Assembly: GCA_022361095.1 (NCBI GenBank)
Contig: JAKSBO010001151.1
Coordinates: forward strand, 1-9,858
DNA length: 9,858 nt
Direction: 5' to 3'
Origin: Desulfobacterales bacterium
GTDB lineage: Bacteria; Desulfobacterota; Desulfobacteria; Desulfobacterales; Desulfobacteraceae
Below are positions 1-7,872 of the stretch, in pieces; position 1 is the first letter of the stretch; each line of letters opens with the position of its first letter. Below the pieces are notes generated by a model, which worked only from the letters and a program-made list of their open reading frames with translations, made no database searches and had not been told where the DNA came from. A program made the position numbers and the translations under genes.

Positions 1-623
1 GAGCCTTTACAAAAAAGTTCACCGCCGGAGAAGCCACAAAAACGGACCTTGAAAAATTCCTGGAAGATTGCAAAGAAGCTTGCCATGTAACCCTTTCTAA
101 TCTTAGCCGCGCTGCGAAGCTGGTTGCGGGATTCAAACAGATTGCAGTTGACCAGTCCAGTGATGAAAAACGAAGTTTCAATATCAAACAGTATATTGAT
201 GAAATTTTATTCAGCCTTTATCCCCGCATAAAAAAAACCAGGCATACGGTAAATATGGATGTGCCTGAAGATTTGGAGATAAACAGTTATCCGGGAGCCT
301 TCTCCCAGATATTGACCAATCTTATGATCAATTCCCTGCGCCATGGATTTGAGGAGATTGAAGCAGGCCGGATTTCCATTACCGTTGAACAGGAGAAGCA
401 TTCAATGATTCTCCGTTATGAAGATAACGGTAAAGGCATGACCAAAGAACAGCAGAAGAGAATCTTTGACCCCTTTTATACAACCAAACGCGGCGCCGGC
501 GGTTCCGGGCTTGGTATGCATTTGGTATTTAACCTTGTCAACAAAAAATTGAACGGTGCAATAAGCTGTACAAGCAAAGTGGGTGAGGGTACGGCATTTA
601 CCATAACCGTTCCCATGGACTAG
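1..623 (+). CDS. sensor histidine kinase, C-terminal part (5' end outside window)
   Basis: The frame is open from base 3 to the TAG at 621-623, giving about 206 residues, and the start lies outside the window. The visible part is the end of the dimerisation helices (around SNLSRAAKLVAGFKQ) followed by a complete HATPase_c domain. The N box is QILTNLMINSLRHG, the G1 box DNGKGM, the F box IFDPFYTT and the G2 box GGSGLGMH. These bind ATP and Mg2+ in histidine kinases. The phosphoacceptor histidine would be just upstream of base 1, so the sensor input and autophosphorylation site cannot be judged. Spacing such as FKQIAVDQSSDEKRSF followed by SYPGAFSQI resembles a kinase subfamily common in proteobacteria whose sensor part is a large membrane or PAS module; that is recollection, not shown here. 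No receiver domain follows, so a separate response regulator is expected elsewhere. Confidence 0.93.
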   Translation, partial: AFTKKFTAGEATKTDLEKFLEDCKEACHVTLSNLSRAAKLVAGFKQIAVDQSSDEKRSFNIKQYIDEILFSLYPRIKKTRHTVNMDVPEDLEINSYPGAFSQILTNLMINSLRHGFEEIEAGRISITVEQEKHSMILRYEDNGKGMTKEQQKRIFDPFYTTKRGAGGSGLGMHLVFNLVNKKLNGAISCTSKVGEGTAFTITVPMD

Positions 624-626
624 GTG

Positions 627-659
627 AAAAAGCAGGTGTCGTAAATCTCAACAGACACC
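627..659 (-). terminator. probable rho-independent terminator for the hybrid kinase
   Basis: An inverted repeat GGTGTC (635-640) / GACACC (654-659) encloses a 13-nt loop. Read on the - strand, the stem is followed after 3 nt by five T (complement of 627-631). It lies 64-97 bp beyond the - strand stop at 723. The + strand has no good U tract, so it fits the - strand gene better, although it sits just after the + strand stop at 621-623. The stem is short (6 bp, perhaps 8 with a bulge). Confidence 0.5.
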
Positions 660-675
660 CCGGAATTTTACCGAT

Positions 676-690
676 GCCCCCCGGGGGGGC
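676..690. repeat. C6/G7 palindrome in convergent intergenic gap
   Basis: The sequence is a G, six C, seven G, then C: a self-complementary GC block between two convergent genes. It could form a short hairpin that helps stop transcription from the - strand kinase before the T-tailed hairpin at 627-659. Homopolymer runs of this kind are also common sites of sequencing error, but no gene is affected. Confidence 0.4.
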
Positions 691-722
691 TGACAATCAA
701 CTGCCAGGCCAATCCATGGCCG

Positions 723-3002
723 TTATTGGTATAGCACCGCCCTGACCTTTTGGGCCAGCTCCTTTTTTGAAAAAGGTTTTTGAATGAAATTCACATCATG
801 GTCCAGAACACCTTGATGGCCAATGACATCGGCAGTGTATCCGGACATATACAAGGTTTTCAGATCCGGCTGAACGGCTGTAATCTTTTGGGAAAGTTCA
901 TTCCCGTTCATCTTTGGCATAATCACATCGGTAATGAGAAGCTGAATATTTTCCTTGGTGCTGCGGGCAATATCAACAGCATGATCCGGACATTGTGTCT
1001 CAATCACCCGATACCCTACGGATTCAAGCATCTGCCTGTATATTTTCAGAGTGGCCGGGTCATCTTCAACAAGGAGCAGGGTTTCGCCCTGCCCGGTCTG
1101 AACCGGAGAGGAGACCTGTATCTCTTTGTCGGTCGGGGCCGAATACCGGGGGAAATAGATATTAAATATGCTGCCCCTGCCCGGTTCACTGTAAACATTA
1201 ATAAAACTGCTGTTCTGCTTAACAATACCGTAAACCGTTGCAAGGCCCAGACCGGTGCCGACCCCCATCTCTTTGGTTGTAAAAAAAGGATCAAAAATCT
1301 TCTTCAAGGTCTCTTTATCCATTCCGGACCCCGTGTCGCTGATCGAAAGACAGACATACCGCCCTGGTTTAAACCACGGATTATCGGCACAATACGCATC
1401 GTCGATGGTTGCCAAACAGGTTTCAATGGTGATACGCCCGGTATCGTTTATGGCATCCCTGGCATTGATGCACAAATTGGCTAAAATTTGATTCATCTGC
1501 GTCATGTCCATTTTCACTGTTCCAAGATCGTTTCCGGGGATCCATTTAAGTTCAATATTCTCCCCGATCAGGCGATTGAGCATTTTTAGCATGTTCTCCA
1601 CCTGCGCATTCAGGTCGATAATTGCCGGTGAAATGGTCTGTTTCCGGGCAAAGGTCAGCAACTGGCGGGTAATGTCCGCGGAATGCAGGGTCGCCTTGAT
1701 GATTTCATGAAGGTCATCGCATTTGGGGTCTTCGGGACTCAGTTGTTCCAGGATCATTTCCGCATAACCAAGAATAACGCCCAAAGTATTGTTGTAATCA
1801 TGGGCCACGCCCCCGGCAAGCCGTCCCACGGATTCCATTTTCTGTGCCTGGAGGAGCTGCACCTGGACCTTTTGATGGCTCTTTTCCCGGTCAATTCGTT
1901 GTGAAATATCCTCTACGGTCCCCATCACGCCGATGATACCGCCGCTGCCGTCACGAACGGGCGCCGACGAAAGAGAGCCATGAAACAGGGCGCCGTCTTT
2001 GCGTTTCAACAGGAGCTCACACCCCATAATAACACTGCCTTTGCCGACCTTTTTAAAAAGTTCCTCAAACCGATTGGCCTCTTCTTCAGGAATCATGGGA
2101 AGTTTTTTGCCCAGGACTTCATTGGCCTGCCAGCGGAACAACCGCTCTGCGGATGTCGTCCAAATAGACACGGCGCATGATAAATCAATACTGAATAGAG
2201 CCACTGGTGAACAGGCAATCAAGGCTTTGACCTCCTGATTCTTCTGTTCCAGGTCAGCAATGCCCCTGCATATTGAATCCCGCATGCGGGTCAGACTGAC
2301 AGCCAGGTCCCTGAAATCCCGGGTTGACGAGTGATAAATATCCCCGGTCAACTTCCCCCCGGCAATTTGAGAGGTGGCATAGATCAGACGGTTTATGGGG
2401 CGGGTGACAACCTGTCTGACAAAAAGCCACGTCAGGATAAAGGCGGCAATAAACAGGGTCAGACTTAAAATTACCGCCCGCCCCAGGGCTTTTTTTATCT
2501 TTTCATCCACCACATATTTGGGGAATCCCATATCAATGATCCCGAGCCGGACACCTTCGTCGGTTGTCACGGGAATCAGGGTATGGTAATTTTCATCGAC
2601 TGAAACGGTCCGGATTTTTCCTGATTCAATCGCCTGGAGCAGCTCCGGCTGTTTCAAGCGCGTTTTCCAGAACGCTTTGTCATTGTGGATGATCACTTCT
2701 CCGGTGCTGCTCAGCACACAGACAAAAGAGACATTCAAATGCCGATTGGCCTCAAACAGCCCTTTGCATTCCAGGTAAGCAGATTCAAGAATCAAATTTA
2801 TATTGGCAAACCCTTTGGACATTTCATATCTGCCGATCAAATGGACACGAATACTCTGGGCCAGGGTAACGGACCGCCACTCAATTGTTTCAAGATGATT
2901 TTTCTTAAGATCCAGAACATAAAAAAAAGTTGCGGTACAGATGGCAACCAGGATAATACAACTGATGATCCCCATAATTTTCATATGCAAGCGTTGAAAC
3001 AT
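723..3002 (-). CDS. hybrid sensor histidine kinase (membrane sensor-HAMP-PAS-HisKA-HATPase-REC)
   Basis: This 759-residue inner-membrane kinase senses a periplasmic or PAS-bound signal and relays phosphate from His to Asp within one chain. In order: TM helix about 9-30; periplasmic Cache-like region about 31-173 (for example LGIIDMGF at 153-160); TM helix about 175-195; HAMP about 196-250; PAS about 256-372; HisKA with phosphoacceptor H401 in GGVAHDYNN; HATPase_c with N box around N513, G1 DTGSGM (D556), F box IFDPFFTTK and G2 GTGLGL. The C-terminal receiver domain (about 641-757) has the acidic cluster EDD at 646-648, phosphoacceptor D692 in TDVIMP, S720 and K742 in QKPF. All catalytic residues are present, so it should be active. 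The start ATG has AAGGA 13 bp upstream, somewhat far; an in-frame TAA further upstream limits any extension. With a receiver but no HPt or output domain, it must pass phosphate to an unseen partner or be controlled by its own receiver. It is monocistronic here, with its own promoter near 3227-3255. Confidence 0.95.
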   Translation of the reverse strand: MFQRLHMKIMGIISCIILVAICTATFFYVLDLKKNHLETIEWRSVTLAQSIRVHLIGRYEMSKGFANINLILESAYLECKGLFEANRHLNVSFVCVLSSTGEVIIHNDKAFWKTRLKQPELLQAIESGKIRTVSVDENYHTLIPVTTDEGVRLGIIDMGFPKYVVDEKIKKALGRAVILSLTLFIAAFILTWLFVRQVVTRPINRLIYATSQIAGGKLTGDIYHSSTRDFRDLAVSLTRMRDSICRGIADLEQKNQEVKALIACSPVALFSIDLSCAVSIWTTSAERLFRWQANEVLGKKLPMIPEEEANRFEELFKKVGKGSVIMGCELLLKRKDGALFHGSLSSAPVRDGSGGIIGVMGTVEDISQRIDREKSHQKVQVQLLQAQKMESVGRLAGGVAHDYNNTLGVILGYAEMILEQLSPEDPKCDDLHEIIKATLHSADITRQLLTFARKQTISPAIIDLNAQVENMLKMLNRLIGENIELKWIPGNDLGTVKMDMTQMNQILANLCINARDAINDTGRITIETCLATIDDAYCADNPWFKPGRYVCLSISDTGSGMDKETLKKIFDPFFTTKEMGVGTGLGLATVYGIVKQNSSFINVYSEPGRGSIFNIYFPRYSAPTDKEIQVSSPVQTGQGETLLLVEDDPATLKIYRQMLESVGYRVIETQCPDHAVDIARSTKENIQLLITDVIMPKMNGNELSQKITAVQPDLKTLYMSGYTADVIGHQGVLDHDVNFIQKPFSKKELAQKVRAVLYQ

Positions 3003-3433
3003 AGACCAATGGTTTCCTTTTCCGTATGAGCTGTCCTTTTCCGCCGAGCAGACTGCAGCAATTCGTTATTGTTTCCAGGCTAAAAACCTTCGCCGATGCG
3101 ACACGGCATATAAACCGGAGCAAAGACATACATCCAGTATATCGCGCGTCTTATCATACGCCATAACACAGTAGCCAAAGATTCTTAGGAGGCCATTAAT
3201 TTTATTTCACATGCTGTAATCAGGCAATCATATCCATAGTAGGCAGGCGTGTCAACTTGCCGTGATAATTGATTCCGCGCCGACTTCGGCCATGAAAAAA
3301 TAAAAATAATAAATAAATGTATTTCCCGGACAACCCGGGTTTAAAGTGCCGTTAGCAGCACATAATCAGATAAAAATGCTATGCCAACAACTCTAAATCA
3401 TGTTAATTATATAGACTAAAATCAATTATCCCG
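3003..3433. other. 431-bp divergent intergenic region
   Basis: This region separates the divergent hybrid kinase (-) and the phosphodiesterase (+). It holds a strong - strand promoter (3227-3255), which implies about 218 nt of 5' leader for the kinase, and an AT-rich tract at about 3293-3322 (gaaaaaataaaaataataaa). A small inverted repeat, CCCGG (3325-3329) / CCGGG (3335-3339), lies just after the AT tract. In the leader, GCCG and CGGC around 3086-3101 can pair and are followed by a T5 run on the - strand, but the spacing is poor for a terminator. No convincing coding frame, tRNA or known riboswitch was recognised. No clear -35/-10 pair was found for the + strand gene. Confidence 0.7.
3227..3255 (-). 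promoter_or_regulatory. sigma70-type promoter for the hybrid kinase
   Basis: On the - strand, TTGACA (3255-3250) is followed by a 17-bp spacer and TATGAT (3232-3227). This is a perfect -35 and a 5/6 match to the -10 consensus at optimal spacing. Transcription would start near 3220, giving a leader of about 218 nt before the ATG at 3002. No other divergent - strand gene lies between, so the hybrid kinase is the target. Confidence 0.72.
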
Positions 3434-3439
3434 ATGAAT

Positions 3440-3445
3440 GAGGAG
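3440..3445 (+). promoter_or_regulatory. Shine-Dalgarno site favouring a TTG start for the phosphodiesterase
   Basis: GAGGAG lies 6 nt before an in-frame TTG at 3452-3454. The ATG at 3434 has no purine-rich site upstream (the preceding bases are AT- and C-rich), and the SD would lie inside its coding sequence. The SD therefore points to TTG 3452 as the true start, shortening the protein by six residues. Confidence 0.6.
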
Positions 3446-3451
3446 CGCCGC

Positions 3452-5605
3452 TTGAAACTTGTAAGCGAATATAGGAAATCGTTTAACCGCAAGCTTATAT
3501 CAATATTTTTACTCATATTAATCATCGCGACATCGCTTATAGGCATTTCCAGTTATCAAATCACTAAAAAGGCCCTCACCGAAAAAGGTAAGGTTGTCCT
3601 AAAAAACGGCGTAACCCTCGCACTGGCCCTGATCCATTCGGAATATGAAAAAGTTCAGGCAGGATTGGTATCTAAAGAAGAGGCGCAAGAGACGATTAAA
3701 ACCATTTTAGTTGGCCCCATGAAGGCTGACGGCACAAGAGAGATGCATGGGCATGTTGATTTAAGTGAACATGGATATTTTATTATCTACGATAAAACAG
3801 GCCTTGAAATTATGCACCCGACCCTGGAGGGTCAAAACGTATGGGATGTAACCGATTTGAATGCCCCTGAACGTTATATCGTCAGGGAACAGATAAGGGT
3901 TGCACTCAGCGGCGGCGGATATACGTATTATGCCTGGCATCTGCCTCACTCCGACAAAATCGGCAAAAAAATTTCCTACGTGGATTACAACCCTGACTGG
4001 GAGTGGATTGTCGCATCAACGGCATATGAGTTGGATTTTGTAAATGAAGCGACCGAAATTCTTTATACGATAGCACTTGTAACCGTTACATTGGTTATTT
4101 TCACCGGTTATATCGGCACCAGATATATCAAATCCGCAACCAAACCCATACTTGATATTGCCGGCGGCATGAAAAAAGTGACGGAAGGCCGCTACCGGAC
4201 AATCCCTTACGGCAATTATGATGATGAAACCAGGATATTGATCGACGGCTACAACACCATGGTTGAATCCCTTGAAAAGGCCGAACGTAAAATCACCATC
4301 AAGAATGATCGTCTGGCCTACCTTGCATACAACGATGAACTGACACTGCTCCCCAATCGGAACGGCATGAAAGAGTATGTTGATCAAAGGCTGAACAATG
4401 GATGCAATTCCGGCTATCTGGCCCAACTGGACATCATGGGGCTGAAGTTGCTTAATTTGACATTGGGCTATGATCAGGGCGACAAAGTATTGGGACTTTT
4501 AGGTAAGTACCTTCGCCAATGTAAAAAAGACGATAGCTATCCGGCCCGGACGGGCAGTAATGAATTCTCGATTTGGATAGAAGGTGTCGAGCCGCAACGG
4601 ATCTATCCGCTGCTAAAGGAAATCAGGAAAAAAAGTCAACAATACGTAATAGAAAACGGTTACAACCAGATGCTGGATATATACCTCGCCTTGACCATGT
4701 ACGACGGGCAGACTAAATCTTTTGAAACGTTATACGAAGAGACCACAACCGCAATGCGGACCGCCAGGGAAAAACAGGATCTGTCAATAACGCGGTTTGA
4801 AGAGTCGATGAAAGAGCGGGTGGAAAACGAACTTGCCATGCGTCGGCATCTGGGTAAGGCCATTTCGGAAAAAGAGATCATTCCTTATTACCAGGCGCAG
4901 GTCGATTTCACCACCGAAAAGGTTGTGGGTGTGGAAGCGTTGGCGCGGTGGATTTCCAGTGACCTGGGATTTGTGCCGCCCAATGTGTTTATCCCGTATA
5001 TAAATCAGCTTAATCTGATCACGGAGTTTACCGATTATATGATCGACAAAGTGTTGGGCGATTATCAGGATCTGGTCATAAAGTACGATGCCGACCTGAC
5101 CGTATCAATTAATATCTCCCCCCTGTGTTTCATGGAAAAAGACTTTACCGGCAAAATTGAGCGGGCCATAAACAAGCATAACATCCCTGCACACAAATTA
5201 ACCCTTGAAATCACCGAGGATATTTTCATTGCCGATTATAAGGAAATCAATAAAATTATAACAAAACTTCGCGAACTGTCTGTCAAAGTTTCCATTGATG
5301 ATTTTGGAACAGGTTACTCTTCTTTGAACTACTTGATGAACATCCAGCCCGATGAAATTAAAATCGATAAAAGTTTTGTGGGACAGATTCTTGATGATGA
5401 AAAAGCCTTTTACATGTTCGACACCTTGTGTAATATCGCCCAAAATTTCGGCTATGCCATTGTGGCCGAAGGGGTTGAAAACAAAAAGCAACTTAAAAAG
5501 ATCAGTACCACTTCTCTTAAAACAATCCAGGGCTATCTATTCTCAAAGCCTGAGCCGCTAAATACAAAAACGCCCCTTGGAGACCCCATCGGGTCATGCG
5601 GCTGA
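3452..5605 (+). CDS. membrane Cache-HAMP-GGDEF(degenerate)-EAL protein, probable c-di-GMP phosphodiesterase
   Basis: This is a 717-residue protein from TTG 3452 (723 from ATG 3434; residues below count from the TTG). TM helices lie at about 14-36 and 202-223 and flank a periplasmic single Cache domain with GHVDLSEHGYFIIYD and PDWEWIVAST motifs. A HAMP-like linker follows at about 224-280. A GGDEF domain begins with DELTLLPNR (295-303), but its signature is GSNEF (368-372) instead of GGDEF, and the RxxD inhibitory site upstream is not conserved, so cyclase activity is unlikely. The EAL domain (about 468-705) keeps the family's metal and catalytic residues: Q481, E495 of the EAL motif, N554, E586, D616 and D617 in DDFGTGYSS, K637, E673 in AEGVE and Q693 in QGYLFSKP. 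It should therefore hydrolyse c-di-GMP to pGpG in response to a periplasmic ligand; the degenerate GGDEF may bind GTP as an allosteric site, as known for some relatives. Its stop overlaps the next gene by 10 bp, suggesting co-transcription. Confidence 0.94.
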   Translation: MKLVSEYRKSFNRKLISIFLLILIIATSLIGISSYQITKKALTEKGKVVLKNGVTLALALIHSEYEKVQAGLVSKEEAQETIKTILVGPMKADGTREMHGHVDLSEHGYFIIYDKTGLEIMHPTLEGQNVWDVTDLNAPERYIVREQIRVALSGGGYTYYAWHLPHSDKIGKKISYVDYNPDWEWIVASTAYELDFVNEATEILYTIALVTVTLVIFTGYIGTRYIKSATKPILDIAGGMKKVTEGRYRTIPYGNYDDETRILIDGYNTMVESLEKAERKITIKNDRLAYLAYNDELTLLPNRNGMKEYVDQRLNNGCNSGYLAQLDIMGLKLLNLTLGYDQGDKVLGLLGKYLRQCKKDDSYPARTGSNEFSIWIEGVEPQRIYPLLKEIRKKSQQYVIENGYNQMLDIYLALTMYDGQTKSFETLYEETTTAMRTAREKQDLSITRFEESMKERVENELAMRRHLGKAISEKEIIPYYQAQVDFTTEKVVGVEALARWISSDLGFVPPNVFIPYINQLNLITEFTDYMIDKVLGDYQDLVIKYDADLTVSINISPLCFMEKDFTGKIERAINKHNIPAHKLTLEITEDIFIADYKEINKIITKLRELSVKVSIDDFGTGYSSLNYLMNIQPDEIKIDKSFVGQILDDEKAFYMFDTLCNIAQNFGYAIVAEGVENKKQLKKISTTSLKTIQGYLFSKPEPLNTKTPLGDPIGSCG

Positions 5606-6624
5606 AGATAATAAACCACCCTGCTGAATGGGACCGGTCTGTGATCCGGCATCCCAATGCCGCCTTTACCCACCTCTTTGGATGGCGCAGGGTAATCGCG
5701 TCCGTTTACCGGCACAAGCCGGTTTATCTGGCTGCCGTGGAAAGGGACACAATAGAGGCCCTGGTTCCCCTGTTCCGGTTCCGCCGTCCCTTTTGTCGCC
5801 CGGAATGGATCTCCATCCCCTTTTTCGACCATGCCGGTATTCTGGCCAAGAGTCAAAAAGCCGGGCAGTTTATCCTGGAAAAGGCGTGGTCAATGCTTGA
5901 GTGTAGAAACAGTGCAGGGTTGAACATCCGGCAGGATGCCGGTTTTGACCTATCCGGGCTGATCCTCCAGGGCCGTCGTCCACAAATATTCACGGAAAAG
6001 ACAGGGTTGACCATTGACCTGGCCCCCGGTCCACATCAGATGCTGGCGGCCTTTCCCGCCAAACTCAGAAGCCAGATCAACAAAGGGATAAAAAACGGGT
6101 TGACCTGGGATATCGGCGGAGCCAGGCTTTTACCGGCCTTTTATAAGGTGTTTGCAAGGAATATGAGGGATCTGGGCTCCCCTGTCCATGCCCTCTGTTT
6201 TTTTAAAACCATCTTTTCGGTCTTCCCGGGCCAGGCACTCATCTGTGTGATATACCACAGGGGAATGCCGGCGGCCGCGGGCTTTGTCTTCCGGTTTAAA
6301 AACAGGCTGGTCAATCCATGGGCCTCATCCCTCAGAGAATTCAGATCCCTGAATACCAATATGCTGCTCTACTGGCAGATGATCCGCCTGGCCTGCAGCC
6401 TGAACCTTGACATTTTTGACATGGGCCGATCCTCCAAAGGCGCCCCCACGTTTCGGTTCAAGCAGCAGTGGGGGCCGGAACTGACCCCGCTTTCCTGGTA
6501 TACCTGGGCTGGGGATCGCCACAGGGCGCCTGGGGAGACCCTCTCCATCCCCCCCTGGCAAAAACTGCCCCTGGGAGCCGCCAACCTGGCAGGCCCCTTG
6601 GTCAGAAAACACATTTCATTGTGA
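5596..6624 (+). CDS. FemAB-like acyl/aminoacyltransferase, PEP-CTERM/exosortase-associated type
   Basis: This 342-residue protein has a GNAT/FemAB fold (Acetyltransf_6-like). The N-terminal stretch HPNAAFTHLFGWRRVI (about 19-34) and the core FPAKLRSQINKG (153-164), VFARNMRDLGSPV (185-197), PWASSLREF (241-249), NMLLYWQ (255-261), FDMGRSS (274-280) and TFRFKQQWG (285-293) closely recall the FemAB-family proteins linked to XrtA/PEP-CTERM exopolysaccharide loci (TIGR03019 type; recollection, not a search). These are presumed to transfer an acyl or aminoacyl group in surface polymer synthesis; the substrate is unknown. There is no signal peptide, so it is probably cytoplasmic. Its ATG lies within the last 10 bp of the phosphodiesterase gene. 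The SD is weak (GGAG about 13 nt upstream), consistent with translational coupling. Its TGA overlaps a GTG of the following deacetylase-like gene. Base composition looks GC-richer than the preceding gene. Confidence 0.85.
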   Translation: MRLKIINHPAEWDRSVIRHPNAAFTHLFGWRRVIASVYRHKPVYLAAVERDTIEALVPLFRFRRPFCRPEWISIPFFDHAGILAKSQKAGQFILEKAWSMLECRNSAGLNIRQDAGFDLSGLILQGRRPQIFTEKTGLTIDLAPGPHQMLAAFPAKLRSQINKGIKNGLTWDIGGARLLPAFYKVFARNMRDLGSPVHALCFFKTIFSVFPGQALICVIYHRGMPAAAGFVFRFKNRLVNPWASSLREFRSLNTNMLLYWQMIRLACSLNLDIFDMGRSSKGAPTFRFKQQWGPELTPLSWYTWAGDRHRAPGETLSIPPWQKLPLGAANLAGPLVRKHISL

Positions 6625-6625
6625 T

Positions 6626-6631
6626 TAAGGA
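6626..6631 (+). promoter_or_regulatory. Shine-Dalgarno site deciding the start of the NodB-like gene
   Basis: TAAGGA lies 10 nt before an in-frame TTG at 6642-6644 and directly after the FemAB stop codon. The other candidate starts, GTG 6621 (4-bp overlap with the FemAB TGA) and ATG 6660, have no such site. A start at 6468 would give 58 extra residues that are an out-of-frame reading of the FemAB C terminus. Confidence 0.45.
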
Positions 6632-6641
6632 AAACAAAACC

Positions 6642-7781
6642 TTGAGTCTTTCCATTCCCATGCCCCTTCTGGTCACCATAGACGATACAGGGTGGTGGCT
6701 GGGCCGGGACGGTTCAGCCGGGGGGCAGCCCTTTCGTACAGGTATGCCAAGGGTTCACGGCCCCGGGGATTACACGGCGTTGATCGCCCTGGGCCGCAGC
6801 CTGGAGATGAAGATCCCGGCCGGGTTTGTGCTCTGCGAGTGGGACCACACCCAGTTGCTCAGGGAGGTGCCCTCTGCCACCTGGATGGCCGGGCAGTGGA
6901 CATCGCCATTTACAGACCTGGCGGCCAAGGAAAAGGCGGCTCAAATCATCCGAAACGGCAGTGAGTACCTGGAGGTGGCCGTCCATGGGGTGGGACATGA
7001 ATTCTGGGACCAGGGCAGGATGCTCCGCAGCGAATTCCACGACACCAAGGGTAAGATGCGTCCCCGGGATCTGGTCAAAAAACATCTGGAATATTTTTTC
7101 AGGCTTATGGCGTCATTCGGCCTGGCCCAGGCCCCCCGAATTTTTATCCCCCCTGCCCTGCACCACGGGTTCGGTAAAGGGGCAAAAGGCTTCCAGGCCA
7201 TTGCACGGTCCTTTGGCATCCGGTATATTCCCCTGGTCTTTTCCCGGGCAGGCTGCAGCATTGCCCCCCAGTTCCCGGGACTTGGCTGGGAAGAGGGCGT
7301 CCTGCTTTTGGAAAGGGGGATATCCCAGACAAAGTGGAACCATGTTGCGGCACCACCGGCGTTCAACTTTAATTCGCCTATTCTTGCACTCCACTGGGCA
7401 AATATCCTTCACCCCGATCCTCACAGAAACATGGAAGTGATTTGTGCCTGGTCCGATTTTATAAAAAAGCGGGCAAAAGAGAACCGCGTGGTGATTTCCA
7501 GGGACATATCGGCCTGCCTGACCCAGTATCTCAATGCCACCCAGTCCCGGATACACACAAAGGGAAAAAAAATCACGGTATTTTTAGACTGGATCGATAA
7601 AGTGCCGGTAAAGGCCCTGGCCGACACGCTCTTTTTTTCCCTGGATCTGCCCAGGGGCGCAGCACTTCGCCTGTCCGGCGCAGAGATAAAAGGGCCATGC
7701 ACCCCCAATGAGGCCGGGTTTATTAAAACCGGAATGCCCGGGGCCGGAAAGATCGAATTTGAATATAGCCCCTCTTTTTAA
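6642..7781 (+). CDS. divergent polysaccharide deacetylase-like (NodB-fold) protein
   Basis: This is about 379 residues from TTG 6642; GTG 6621 or ATG 6660 are alternative starts. Counting from TTG: the N terminus has PLLVTIDDTGWW with D14-D15, matching NodB motif 1 (normally TFDDG). HGVGH (H115, H119) matches the HxxxH zinc motif 2. IFIPPALHHGFG (about 167-178) could be motif 3, although the usual Arg before the prolines is absent. ALHWANILHP (about 249-258) holds a candidate motif-5 histidine. The last ~100 residues do not look like NodB and may form a separate beta-rich domain. A metal-dependent carbohydrate deacetylase acting on a glycan is the best inference, but the altered motifs leave room for another hydrolase activity or a binding role. 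No signal peptide or TM helix is evident, so it may act in the cytoplasm on precursors. It is directly downstream of the FemAB-like gene and probably co-expressed with it. No terminator is visible after its TAA. Confidence 0.8.
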   Translation: MSLSIPMPLLVTIDDTGWWLGRDGSAGGQPFRTGMPRVHGPGDYTALIALGRSLEMKIPAGFVLCEWDHTQLLREVPSATWMAGQWTSPFTDLAAKEKAAQIIRNGSEYLEVAVHGVGHEFWDQGRMLRSEFHDTKGKMRPRDLVKKHLEYFFRLMASFGLAQAPRIFIPPALHHGFGKGAKGFQAIARSFGIRYIPLVFSRAGCSIAPQFPGLGWEEGVLLLERGISQTKWNHVAAPPAFNFNSPILALHWANILHPDPHRNMEVICAWSDFIKKRAKENRVVISRDISACLTQYLNATQSRIHTKGKKITVFLDWIDKVPVKALADTLFFSLDLPRGAALRLSGAEIKGPCTPNEAGFIKTGMPGAGKIEFEYSPSF

Positions 7782-7788
7782 AGAAAAG

Positions 7789-7809
7789 CCTATACAAAAT
7801 ACCTATACA
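7789..7809 (+). repeat. direct repeat CCTATACA x2 upstream of the phosphatase promoter
   Basis: Two exact copies of CCTATACA (7789-7796 and 7802-7809) start 13 bp apart, about 30 and 43 bp upstream of the -35 box at 7839. The position suits an activator or operator site, but two short copies in an AT-rich gap could also be chance. Confidence 0.35.
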
Positions 7810-7838
7810 TTCACTCAATTCAAATCAGTATTATCTTT

Positions 7839-7866
7839 TTGACAGATTATGTCCTGTTTTTATAAT
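7839..7866 (+). promoter_or_regulatory. consensus sigma70 promoter for the PP2C phosphatase
   Basis: TTGACA (7839-7844), a 16-bp spacer and TATAAT (7861-7866) form a perfect match to both hexamers. Initiation 7 bp past the -10 would fall on the A of the ATG at 7873. The promoter gives the phosphatase transcription independent of the upstream operon. It also shows that the ATG at 7849, which lies inside the spacer, cannot be the start for this transcript. Confidence 0.78.
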
Positions 7867-7872
7867 GATCCG

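Noticed and set aside
780..1484. 234-codon + strand open frame antisense to the hybrid kinase
   Set aside because: It is the complement of the receiver and ATPase domains of a clearly real gene, with no family resemblance of its own.
2905..3129. 74-codon - strand frame across the kinase start
   Set aside because: It overlaps the kinase start in another frame and has no SD or recognisable motif; treated as chance.
3003..3220. c-di-GMP (GEMM) riboswitch in the kinase leader
   Set aside because: The leader has some short pairings, but the conserved GEMM core segments could not be found by eye.
3325..3339. CCCGG/CCGGG inverted repeat as a terminator
   Set aside because: Five base pairs only and no tight U tract directly after it on either strand; no gene ends nearby.
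6468..6641. N-terminal extension of the NodB-like gene starting at ATG 6468
   Set aside because: It overlaps the well-conserved C terminus of the FemAB-like protein in another frame and has low-complexity Gly/Pro-rich content; recognisable NodB sequence begins only after 6660.
6826..7440. 204-codon frame inside the NodB-like gene
   Set aside because: Same-strand shadow of a GC-rich gene; the translation is rich in Arg, Pro, Ser and Trp and has no domain motif.
7849..7872. ATG 7849 as start of the phosphatase
   Set aside because: It lies between the -35 and -10 boxes of a consensus promoter and has no SD; the in-frame ATG 7873 sits at the predicted transcription start.
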